Source: an uncultured Candidatus Methylacidiphilales bacterium (GTDB lineage Bacteria > Verrucomicrobiota > Verrucomicrobiia > Methylacidiphilales > CALFVM01). Taken from it: DNA of 5,679 bases. How positions within the stretch are numbered: position 1 is the stretch's first letter; each line of letters opens with the position of its first letter. The stretch spans positions 1 through 5,679 of the forward strand of contig CALFVM010000012.1 in the NCBI GenBank assembly GCA_937928665.1, in the 5' to 3' direction. The position numbers and the translations under genes were made by a program. Below, one piece after another: positions 1 through 5,610 of this stretch. The notes under the pieces were generated by a model. It saw only the letters and a program-made list of their open reading frames with translations, was not told where the DNA came from and did no database searches.

Positions 1-21
1 ACGGACATGAACGGCAGAAGT

Positions 22-70
22 AATGAGACAGTGTCTCGCTTTCAAGCAAAATATGCGACCATGTCTCATT
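22..70. repeat. Inverted repeat cluster upstream of crtI
   Basis: AATGAGACA at 22-30 and TGTCTCATT at 62-70 form a perfect nine-base inverted repeat 31 bases apart. A third copy of the core, TGTCTC at 32-37, makes GAGACA-G-TGTCTC with the left arm (25-37). Three copies of one hexamer in 49 bases upstream of the carotenoid gene look like an operator, with one palindrome and one distal half-site. The regulator is unknown; a cruciform or transcript-end stem is an alternative, though no U-tract follows. Confidence 0.5.
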
Positions 71-99
71 CTCCTTAGGTTCCCGCTTTACCTTCCCGG

Positions 100-127
100 T
101 TGGCACCTCTCCTCCCTGTGGTATCCT
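100..127 (+). promoter_or_regulatory. Candidate extended -10 promoter of crtI
   Basis: TTGGCA (100-105; five of six to -35) and TATCCT (122-127; four of six to -10) lie 16 bases apart, and the -10 is preceded by TGG, matching the extended TGn form. Transcription would begin near 134, only a few bases before the ATG at 137. This implies an almost leaderless message, which agrees with the missing Shine-Dalgarno. It was assigned by eye. Confidence 0.35.
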
Positions 128-136
128 CCCCGATTC

Positions 137-1660
137 ATGACGCTTCCAACCCAACCTTCCGCCGCCGTTATCGGCAGCGGCTTCGGCGGGCTCGCCGCTG
201 CCATTCGACTCCAAGCCAAAGGATACCAAACCACCATCTTCGAAAAACTCGATCAGCCCGGCGGACGGGCCTCTGTCTTCTACGACAAGGGGTTCACCTA
301 CGATGCCGGTCCGACCATCATTACCGCACCCTTCCTGATTGATGAGCTGTTTGAGTTGGCCGGTCAACGAACCGAAGACCATGTCCGGATCGTCCCGTGC
401 CATCCCTTTTACCGGATTATTTTTTATGACGGACAAACGTTTGACTACACCGGTTCGGAGGCCGACATGGTTGAGCAGGTTCGCAAGTTCAGCCCGGAGG
501 ACGCCGCCCGCTATCCTGCCCTGGTGGCCAAGACTAAAGAAATCTTTGACCGGGCCTTCATCGATCTGGCCGACCAACCGTTTTCCAGCATCGGAGACAT
601 GCTCCGGGTCGCCCCCGACTTGATCCGGCTCCGTTCTCACGAGTCGGTTCACACCTTGGTCGCCCGCTACATCAAGCATCCTCTCCTCCGCCAGGTCTTC
701 AGTTTCCATCCGCTCCTGGTAGGCGGAAATCCCTTCGCCAGTTCCTCCATCTATTCGATGATTCAGTTCCTCGAACGGAAATGGGGCGTTCATTTCGCGA
801 TGGGTGGCACCGGCGCTCTGGTCCGGGCCCTGGTGCGGTTGTTCGAAGGGATGGGTGGCACGCTCCGGCTGAACAGCCCGGTCGCAGAGATCGAAGTGGA
901 AGGGGGCGCCGTCGCGGGCTTGCGGCTCGGCAACGGGGAACGGTTCCCGACAAAATTGGTCGTATCCAACGGCGATGTTTCCCGGGTCTATCAGGATCTC
1001 GTCCCCGAACGTTACCGCAAAACCTGGACCAACCGGCGGCTTAACTCCATGCGCTACAGCATGAGTTTGTTTTTGATTTATTTCGGAACCGACCGGACCT
1101 ATCCCGAGCTGGCTCATCATTCGATCATCCTTACCAAACGCTACAAGGAGCTGATCGCAGACATCTTTAACCGGAAAGTCCTTGCCGAAGACTTTTCGCT
1201 CTATCTTCACGCGCCCACGCGGACCGATCCATCCCTGGCACCTCCGGGCTGCGAGTGTTTCTACGTTCTCTCTCCGGTGCCGCATCTTGAGGCACCGATT
1301 GACTGGTCGAAAGTCAAAGATCGCTACGCCGACGCCATTCTCGAATCGCTTGAGGCCCAATGCCCGGGCCTTCGCAAACATCTCGTCAGCCGCCTGGTCT
1401 TCACCCCGGAGGATTTTGAAAGCCGTTACCATTCGCACCTCGGCTCGGCCTTTCAGTTCGAGCCGGTCCTAACGCAGAGTGCGTGGTTCCGGCCTCACAA
1501 TGTTTCCGAGGACCTTCCCGGGCTCTATCTGTGCGGCGCGGGCACTCATCCCGGTGCGGGACTGCCCGGCGTCCTCTCCTCGGCCAAAGTGCTTGAGCGC
1601 GTGGTTCCCTGTCCGGACGGTGTCATCCGCCCCGCCCCGAGCCTGGTCCGTGCCGCCTAA
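137..1660 (+). CDS. crtI: Phytoene desaturase (bacterial CrtI type)
   Basis: This is an FAD-dependent desaturase/isomerase that introduces double bonds into phytoene to give neurosporene or lycopene, a core step of carotenoid synthesis at the inner membrane. The 507-residue product opens with a dinucleotide-binding fold: GSGFGG at residues 13-18 (GxGxxG), an acidic E36 ending the second strand, then PGGRAS at 41-46. The middle holds a segment typical of CrtI, including DFSLYLHAP and DPSLAPPG. Near the C-terminus the family signature GAGTHPGAGLPG lies at 467-478, followed by SSAK. Length fits the family (about 490-510). The reading frame stays open back to 23, but the extra 38 residues do not look like CrtI, and the fold begins right after the ATG at 137, so I start there. 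No Shine-Dalgarno is visible before it. No phytoene synthase gene (crtB) is seen in the window. Number of desaturation steps cannot be read from sequence; a related 4,4'-diapophytoene or carotenoid oxidase role is less likely. Confidence 0.95.
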   Translation: MTLPTQPSAAVIGSGFGGLAAAIRLQAKGYQTTIFEKLDQPGGRASVFYDKGFTYDAGPTIITAPFLIDELFELAGQRTEDHVRIVPCHPFYRIIFYDGQTFDYTGSEADMVEQVRKFSPEDAARYPALVAKTKEIFDRAFIDLADQPFSSIGDMLRVAPDLIRLRSHESVHTLVARYIKHPLLRQVFSFHPLLVGGNPFASSSIYSMIQFLERKWGVHFAMGGTGALVRALVRLFEGMGGTLRLNSPVAEIEVEGGAVAGLRLGNGERFPTKLVVSNGDVSRVYQDLVPERYRKTWTNRRLNSMRYSMSLFLIYFGTDRTYPELAHHSIILTKRYKELIADIFNRKVLAEDFSLYLHAPTRTDPSLAPPGCECFYVLSPVPHLEAPIDWSKVKDRYADAILESLEAQCPGLRKHLVSRLVFTPEDFESRYHSHLGSAFQFEPVLTQSAWFRPHNVSEDLPGLYLCGAGTHPGAGLPGVLSSAKVLERVVPCPDGVIRPAPSLVRAA

Positions 1661-1751
1661 GCACCCACTCCATTTGCAAAAACAAGGTTTCGCGCCATCT
1701 TCTCCGTGCTGAGGCACCCGGACAACTGTGCCGCCGCACCCAAACCTCAAC

Positions 1752-1756
1752 AGGAG
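1752..1756 (+). promoter_or_regulatory. Ribosome-binding site of the M29-like gene
   Basis: AGGAG sits 9 bases before the ATG at 1766. It decides the start in favour of 1766 over the in-frame ATG at 1706. It is the clearest Shine-Dalgarno in the window, where most other starts show none. Confidence 0.8.
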
Positions 1757-1765
1757 AAACCCTTC

Positions 1766-2920
1766 ATGTCCGCTCCCGCCGTGCAAACCTTCCCCGCCTT
1801 CAACCTCTCGCGCCTGCTCTCGACCGTCTTCGAGCCCGAACGAGGGGAGCGCATCTGCATCCTGATCGATCTTGACGACCCCAGGGAAGTGGTGGGATGG
1901 CAATTTTTGGAAAATCCCGATTACTCCATCCAGCGCTACGCGCATGACGTTTTTTATCGCGGCTTGCATGAGAGCGTGATGTCCGAACTGGGACTCCAGG
2001 GCGGCGATTTTTTCGCCTACAAAATCACCGGCGGCAGCAACCTCGATCTGCCTGATGAAGCCGTCTCACCCGACGGACGTTCCGTTTCCCTGGAACGCGA
2101 TGTCTATCCCAACTACGACATTATCCTGTGCATCTCGACCTTCTCCGCCACCGCACCTCTCACCGCCCACGCCAAGAAAATCGGTTTCCGCGGTGCCACC
2201 CTGCACGGGGTCAATAAAGTCATCCTCGAAACTGGCCTGGCCGTCGATTACAACGATGTCAGCCGTGAGGCTGAAAAACTCCGGCTCGGCATGACCCGGG
2301 CCGATTGGGTTGAGATCGATTTCAAGCTCGGTTCTGACCTCTACACCCTCAAGTTGGAACTGAACCGCCAGGAAGCGCAAAAAAGCCATGGTTTGTGCCG
2401 GGGCAAAAAGCCAGACATTGCCAATCTCCCGGCGGGCGAAATCTACTACGTCCCTACGGGTGCCGAAGGCGCGTTCCCCATGAAGTATGAGGATGGCACC
2501 ATCGGCCTGATGACCGTGCGGGAGGGACGTATTGTCCATGCCGCTCTTCTCAAGGGGAACCTGCAAACCATCAGTGACCACCAGAACAAAATCATCGGGG
2601 ATCCCGTCACCGGGGAGCTGGGCGAGCTTGGGTTCGGCACCCAGCGCCTCCCCTTCTCCGGACGTGATATTCAAGACGAAAAAGTTCTCGGCACCCTTCA
2701 TGTCGCCACTGGTCGCAGCGACCATCTCGGTGGGCATCTGACCCCGGATAAGTTCGTCCATGCGAAAAATGCAACCCACGACGACATTCTCTTCGCACCC
2801 CACAAAACTCCCGAAATTCAGGTGCCCCAAGTCCGGATGCACCGGGACGGCGAAACCATCGTCTTGATTGAGAACTACGCCCCCGCTGACTACATGCTCA
2901 ATCTCCTTGCGGACAACTGA
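1766..2920 (+). CDS. M29-like (aminopeptidase T/AmpS family) metallopeptidase homologue
   Basis: This 384-residue protein resembles the M29 clan of thermophilic-type aminopeptidases (AmpT, AmpS, PepS; the COG2309 type), cytosolic dinuclear-metal enzymes that remove N-terminal residues. The C-terminal half keeps the family's metal-ligand landmarks in order: E225 in NLPAGEIYYVP, E287 in GELGFGTQ, H312 in GTLHVATG, and H338/D340 in THDDIL, corresponding to the Glu, Glu, His and His-x-Asp ligands of M29 enzymes. The N-terminal half (about 1-200) is more divergent and includes a CILIDLDDP strand at 31-39. Length is slightly under the usual ~410. I chose the ATG at 1766 because AGGAG lies 9 bases upstream; the frame stays open to 1706 without a similar signal. 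No signal peptide is seen. It is followed after 12 bases by the ovothiol-type methyltransferase, suggesting co-transcription. Whether it is a peptidase is inferred: the substrate could be a dipeptide or a small peptide-like metabolite. Confidence 0.78.
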   Translation: MSAPAVQTFPAFNLSRLLSTVFEPERGERICILIDLDDPREVVGWQFLENPDYSIQRYAHDVFYRGLHESVMSELGLQGGDFFAYKITGGSNLDLPDEAVSPDGRSVSLERDVYPNYDIILCISTFSATAPLTAHAKKIGFRGATLHGVNKVILETGLAVDYNDVSREAEKLRLGMTRADWVEIDFKLGSDLYTLKLELNRQEAQKSHGLCRGKKPDIANLPAGEIYYVPTGAEGAFPMKYEDGTIGLMTVREGRIVHAALLKGNLQTISDHQNKIIGDPVTGELGELGFGTQRLPFSGRDIQDEKVLGTLHVATGRSDHLGGHLTPDKFVHAKNATHDDILFAPHKTPEIQVPQVRMHRDGETIVLIENYAPADYMLNLLADN

Positions 2921-2932
2921 TCCAGTTCCGCA

Positions 2933-3700
2933 GTGAAACCGGCCGACTACGAATCCGAATCGATCCTGCACCAGTACCTTCTCTTCCATTACGGAAGCGA
3001 TCGGGATCAATTCGGATCGTGGTCGCCCCCGGCACCGGCCGACTTCCCTGGCCGGTGCGCTGCAGCGGCACTCGAACTCTACGGTCCAGGGCAACTACTC
3101 CGGGCACTCGACCTTGGCTGTGCCGTCGGTGGTTCTGCATTCGCTTTGGCCCGCCGGGCGGAACGTGTCATCGGCATCGACCTTTCTCAGCAGTTCATTC
3201 GCGCTGCTGAGCAAATACAAGCCAATGGGCACGCCACGGTGCGGAGAATGGAAGAAGGCGACCTGATCTCGCCGATTGAGGTCCGGATGGACCCAAAGAT
3301 TGAACGAAGCCGCGTCAGCTTCCAAGTCGGGGATGCCTGCGCCCTGCCATCGCTTGGCTTGGGCCAGTTCGACCTCGTGCTGGCGGCCAACCTCATCGAC
3401 CGCGTCCCCTCGCCCCGCGCTTTCCTCAACGCCCTGCCCTCCGTCGTTCGGTCCGGCGGCCTACTCGCGATGATCTCGCCCTACACATGGCTGGAATCAT
3501 TCACCCCGAAGACCGAATGGATCGGCGGGCGAGAAGAGTTCGGAAGCCGGATCGACACCTTCGCTGGACTCCGCTTCTTCCTCGGACCGCATTTCGAGCT
3601 AGTTGGCCGGAAGAACCTGCCCTTTGCCATTCGCGAACACGCTCGAAAGTTCCAGTGGAGCGTGGCCGACGCCACGTTCTGGCGACGCAAACCAAATTGA
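2933..3700 (+). CDS. Stand-alone OvoA C-terminal-type methyltransferase (putative 4-mercaptohistidine N1-methyltransferase)
   Basis: This 255-residue class I SAM-dependent methyltransferase matches, along nearly its whole length, the C-terminal domain of the ovothiol A enzyme OvoA, which is thought to methylate N1 of mercaptohistidine. Visible landmarks: the YESESILHQYLLFHYG opening (6-21), SAM motif I ALDLGCAVGG (58-67), acidic D83 in GIDLS, GDACALP (133-139), LVLAANLIDRV (148-158), SPYTWLESFTP (182-192) with WIGG (196-199), and the family C-terminus FAIREHARKFQ (231-241). The DinB-like and FGE-sulfatase-like sulfoxide-synthase domains that normally precede it in OvoA are absent. The neighbouring gene upstream is an M29-like protein, not the missing half. 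The GTG at 2933 is used because homology begins at residue 6; no Shine-Dalgarno is visible, so translation may be coupled to the gene ending 12 bases before. Family membership is firm. The actual acceptor (mercaptohistidine or another imidazole/thiol compound) is inferred. Confidence 0.88.
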   Translation: MKPADYESESILHQYLLFHYGSDRDQFGSWSPPAPADFPGRCAAAALELYGPGQLLRALDLGCAVGGSAFALARRAERVIGIDLSQQFIRAAEQIQANGHATVRRMEEGDLISPIEVRMDPKIERSRVSFQVGDACALPSLGLGQFDLVLAANLIDRVPSPRAFLNALPSVVRSGGLLAMISPYTWLESFTPKTEWIGGREEFGSRIDTFAGLRFFLGPHFELVGRKNLPFAIREHARKFQWSVADATFWRRKPN

Positions 3701-3701
3701 G

Positions 3702-4598
3702 TCACACCGGTCCGAAGACCTGCATAGTCCGGGCCACGGCTCGAACTCGGGCCACCTCATGCGTCCGCAGCAAATCCGTTTTGCCCAGGAGAGCCAGCAC
3801 GGCAAAAAACGACTCGGCACTTCGGACCTCGTCTTCAAAAAACTCAAAGGCGTGCGGCAACGCATGGCAGGTCGGCCAACCCAGTTCCCGCAACCGAAAC
3901 GTATTGAGAAAGGTCTCCATCTGATAGCGGACCCGGGCGGCACTGTCCCCGAGGTTTCCGTAGTAAAATCCCATGCCTGGGTCTATCCAGATCCGGCTGA
4001 CTCCCGCCGACACCGCCAGATCAATCTGCCGCTCAAAATACTCCCGCAACGTCGCCATGTGATCCTTCCCCAAGGTCAAATTTCCTACCGCTCGCACATT
4101 TTCCCCCGCCACGTAACAGATAATCACCCCGGCTCCATAATCGGCCACCTCACGGTAGAACGCCTCCGTCCCGCTCGTCCCCGTCAGGTTCAGCACCGCC
4201 GCCCCTGCCTGCAAACACGCCCGCGTCACGGCCGGGTGATAGGTTTCTACCGAGACAAGGACTCCGGCCGCCGCCAACTCCCGGACCACTGGCAAAAGAA
4301 GCCCACATTGAGATTCCGGATCGACCCGTTCCGCGTGGGGCAGCGTCGATTCCGCCCCGACATCCACAAGGTGCGCCCCGTCTGCCTTCAGCCGCAACCC
4401 CCGTCGAATCGCGTTCTCCGCCGTCAGGGCCACGCTTTCCCGGTACCACGAATCGGGAGACAGGTTGATCACTCCCATCAACTCCGGTCCGCCTCCACCG
4501 CCGAATCGTGTCCCACGCAACTCAAACTCCGCCACCCGCGCCCCCAGCGCGCTCCGGTGCCGATCCGCCAACTCTCCCAAGGTTTCCAAGGTCAACAT
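3702..4598 (-). CDS. Divergent dihydropteroate synthase-like protein (pterin-binding TIM barrel)
   Basis: This 298-residue protein follows the dihydropteroate synthase (DHPS) plan, the folate-pathway enzyme joining a pterin diphosphate to p-aminobenzoate. Motifs in order: MGVINLSPDSW (41-51; DHPS usually MGILNVTPDSF), DVGAEST (79-85; DIGGEST), VSVETY (115-120; SIDTY, the Asp changed to E118), VLNLTG (135-140), WIDPGMGF (204-211; DPGIGF) and RTHEV (278-282; RVHDV). The canonical SRK loop, whose Lys contacts the pterin and sulfonamide/pABA region, is not recognisable: after GWPTCHA (240-246) comes LPHAFEFF. It is therefore probably a paralogue or a relative using another pterin or aryl amine, rather than the housekeeping FolP. 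I chose the ATG at 4598, which falls 11 bases after the stop of the CPXCG gene; ATG 4628 and GTG 4655 would overlap that gene. No strong Shine-Dalgarno is seen. Its stop lies one base from that of the convergent methyltransferase. Confidence 0.82.
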   Translation of the reverse strand: MLTLETLGELADRHRSALGARVAEFELRGTRFGGGGGPELMGVINLSPDSWYRESVALTAENAIRRGLRLKADGAHLVDVGAESTLPHAERVDPESQCGLLLPVVRELAAAGVLVSVETYHPAVTRACLQAGAAVLNLTGTSGTEAFYREVADYGAGVIICYVAGENVRAVGNLTLGKDHMATLREYFERQIDLAVSAGVSRIWIDPGMGFYYGNLGDSAARVRYQMETFLNTFRLRELGWPTCHALPHAFEFFEDEVRSAESFFAVLALLGKTDLLRTHEVARVRAVARTMQVFGPV

Positions 4599-4609
4599 AG
4601 ACCGGCACG

Positions 4610-4789
4610 TTAACACGGTTCGGTCCATGCCGCTCGGACATCGCCCGGCTCGCACTCAATTCGGACCACCATCGGTCGACAACAAACCGCGCAATCCTCC
4701 ACCGTCTCATAGCTCCCCGCGGAGGTGTCTGCCGTTGAAACAAAAACCTCCCCGCAGTGGGGGCATTCCAGCTCGACCTCGACAATCAT
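4610..4789 (-). CDS. CPXCG motif cysteine-rich small protein
   Basis: This 59-residue gene reads MIVEVELECPHCGEVF at its start and resembles the small CPXCG cysteine-rich family (Pfam Cys_rich_CPXG type). A first pair C9-P-H-C12-G and a second cluster C33-A-V-C36-C37-R-P-M make a likely zinc-ribbon-like site. The acidic stretch SYETVEDC (26-33) and the strand MVVRIEC (40-46) also fit the family. Function is unknown in general; it is a soluble, probably metal-binding protein of about the usual family length (60-70). Its ATG overlaps the stop of the upstream 76-aa gene as ATGA, indicating translational coupling. The DHPS-like gene follows after 11 bases, so the three probably form an operon. 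Another frame reads through the same bases but encodes a Gly/Ala/Arg-rich chain that looks like a shadow. Confidence 0.85.
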   Translation of the reverse strand: MIVEVELECPHCGEVFVSTADTSAGSYETVEDCAVCCRPMVVRIECEPGDVRAAWTEPC

Positions 4790-5016
4790 CCCGACTCTGC
4801 CAGCGCACGGAGAAACGCATGGGCTTTCCGGTAACTTTTGCCTTCGAAATAATGACGGAGCATCGGCGGCATTCCCGCAGCGTGCCGGGCCTCCACCGCA
4901 TCCACCTCGGCAAACACCGCCAGCAAATCCATCGGACGGTCCGTTTTTTGCGAGGACACCGCTTCGAAATACCGCTCCAATACGGCTAACAATTCCTCGC
5001 GTGCGTTAGGTTCCAT
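4786..5016 (-). CDS. Small helical protein of unknown function (76 aa)
   Basis: I do not recognise a named family. The 76 residues are charged and predicted largely helical: an opening helix NAREELLAVLERYFEAVSS (4-22), a second helix around DLLAVFAEVDAVEARHAAG, and a C-terminal part MLRHYFEGKSYRKAHAFLRAL. The EGKSYRKAHAFL segment is the most distinctive stretch for a search. No signal peptide or membrane segment is seen. The frame is open upstream to 5106, but that extension is translated tRNA-Pro sequence, so the first sensible start is the ATG at 5016, 49 bases after the tRNA's 3' end; no Shine-Dalgarno is evident. The stop overlaps the start of the CPXCG gene (ATGA), which supports it being real. 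It is likely the first gene of the three-gene leftward operon. The overlap and composition support a real gene; the function is open. Confidence 0.72.
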   Translation of the reverse strand: MEPNAREELLAVLERYFEAVSSQKTDRPMDLLAVFAEVDAVEARHAAGMPPMLRHYFEGKSYRKAHAFLRALAESG

Positions 5017-5065
5017 CGGGTGTGGGCTTGGCTTGTTAGGCAGGGTCGCGTCGGGCTCGACAGGG

Positions 5066-5139
5066 TCGGAGCGACAGGATTTGAACCTGCGACCTCCTGG
5101 TCCCAAACCAGGCGCACTACCAAGCTGTGCTACGCTCCG
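5066..5139 (-). tRNA. tRNA-Pro (anticodon TGG)
   Basis: A 74-base cloverleaf can be folded completely. The acceptor stem CGGAGCG/CGCTCCG has seven perfect pairs, opening with C1-G72 as is usual for bacterial tRNA-Pro. The D stem is GCAC/GTGC, the anticodon stem CCTGG/CCAGG encloses loop TTTGGGA with anticodon TGG, and the T stem GCAGG/CCTGT holds loop TTCAAAT. The discriminator is A. The 3' CCA is not encoded (the next bases are CCC), so a nucleotidyltransferase must add it. It lies between the small membrane protein gene and the three-gene operon, all on the same strand. Confidence 0.97.
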
Positions 5140-5160
5140 TTGCCGTCAACCAACCGTTTG

Positions 5161-5188
5161 ACACTAAAGGCAGACCGCCTCTGGTCAA
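5161..5188 (-). promoter_or_regulatory. Candidate promoter for tRNA-Pro and the downstream operon
   Basis: On the minus strand TTGACC (5188-5183) and TAGTGT (5166-5161) are 16 bases apart, and the -10 ends 21 bases before the first base of the mature tRNA, a reasonable place for a short 5' leader removed by RNase P. The -10 match is weak (three of six). With no terminator visible after the tRNA, it could also serve the three genes downstream. Confidence 0.3.
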
Positions 5189-5223
5189 CGCTTCTCACGC
5201 CAACCGCGCCCGATTCAAACCTT

Positions 5224-5499
5224 TTACCCCGCCTCCGAGCCGTCCGCCTCGTCGTCGTCAAATTCCTTTTTTAACTGGCGTTTCACCGCCACCAGCCAGC
5301 CCAGGCCGCCAAAAAGAAACGCCAGCCCAAGTGGCAACAGTGCGATGGCCACAATGAGTGCCCAACCCAGGGACATCAGTGCCGCCCATGGATCGGGTTG
5401 CAAAACAATCACCGATACGATCATGAACCCGACCGGAACAGTGGTCAGCAACGCGCCGATGCTGACGAGGAGTTTGGCCAAACGAAGCGGACGTTCCAT
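5224..5499 (-). CDS. Small integral membrane protein of unknown function (91 aa)
   Basis: The family is not recognised. The 91-residue product has two strongly hydrophobic stretches: about 9-33 (beginning KLLVSIGALL, ending VSVIVL) and about 38-71 (WAALMSLGWALIVAIALLPL onward), the latter long enough for one extended or two short membrane helices. Between them is a short LQPDPW turn. The C-terminus KRQLKKEFDDDEADGSEAG has a basic membrane-edge patch followed by an acidic tail; by the positive-inside rule both ends are probably cytoplasmic if there are two helices. The ATG at 5499 is supported by GAAAGG seven bases upstream. It ends 84 bases before tRNA-Pro with no clear terminator between. 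The role is unknown; the RBS, plausible membrane topology and promoter candidate make it likely to be a real gene. Confidence 0.75.
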   Translation of the reverse strand: MERPLRLAKLLVSIGALLTTVPVGFMIVSVIVLQPDPWAALMSLGWALIVAIALLPLGLAFLFGGLGWLVAVKRQLKKEFDDDEADGSEAG

Positions 5500-5506
5500 G
5501 CAAAAA

Positions 5507-5512
5507 CCTTTC
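5507..5512 (-). promoter_or_regulatory. Ribosome-binding site of the small membrane protein gene
   Basis: GAAAGG on the minus strand lies seven bases before the ATG at 5499, a normal Shine-Dalgarno spacing. It fixes this ATG as the start. Confidence 0.65.
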
Positions 5513-5529
5513 AGTTGCGGGTTAGTCGG

Positions 5530-5556
5530 CAGACGTCAGGCGGTTTCCCCGTCTGA
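5530..5556 (-). other. Two mutually exclusive hairpins in the leader of the small membrane protein gene
   Basis: In the minus-strand RNA the segment complementary to 5549-5556 (TCAGACGG) can pair either with CCGCCTGA (5543-5536), across a GGAAA loop with one A·C mismatch, or through its CAGACG part with CGTCTG (5535-5530), six perfect pairs. The two pairings share bases, so only one can form at a time. Read on the plus strand, the first stem becomes eight pairs including one G·U. No U-tract follows on either strand, so it is not a standard terminator. I could not match it to a known riboswitch class. Confidence 0.4.
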
Positions 5557-5581
5557 GCCCGGCCTTTCATCCAACCTAACT

Positions 5582-5610
5582 ATCATCAATCGTTTCGCGT
5601 TGCCCGTCAA
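5582..5610 (-). promoter_or_regulatory. Candidate promoter of the small membrane protein gene
   Basis: On the minus strand TTGACG (5610-5605, five of six matches to the -35 consensus) and GATGAT (5587-5582, four of six to the -10) are separated by 17 bases. Transcription would start near 5575, giving a leader of about 75 bases that contains the alternative hairpins at 5530-5556. This was found by eye only. Confidence 0.4.

Noticed and set aside
23..136. N-terminal extension of CrtI from the ATG at 23
   Set aside because: The 38 extra residues do not resemble CrtI, cover the inverted repeats and promoter candidate, and the FAD fold starts directly after 137.
2066..3094. Long minus-strand open frame (342 codons) opposite the M29-like gene
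   Set aside because: It lies antisense to a gene with recognisable family motifs and shows no domain of its own; long antisense frames are expected in GC-rich DNA.
3603..4613. Long plus-strand open frame (336 codons) opposite the DHPS-like gene
   Set aside because: The translation is rich in Arg, Pro, His and Gln without any motif, while the opposite strand encodes a clear DHPS-like barrel.
5017..5106. Upstream extension of the 76-aa gene
   Set aside because: The added residues (GPGGRRFKSCRS) are translated tRNA-Pro sequence.
5020..5274. Plus-strand 84-codon frame containing GATGFEPATSWSQ
   Set aside because: This is the well-known false protein made by translating the antisense of a tRNA, here tRNA-Pro.
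5513..5575. Fluoride or other known riboswitch in the leader
   Set aside because: GATG and AACCGC-like pieces occur, but their order and stems do not fit the fluoride consensus or any other class I can recall.
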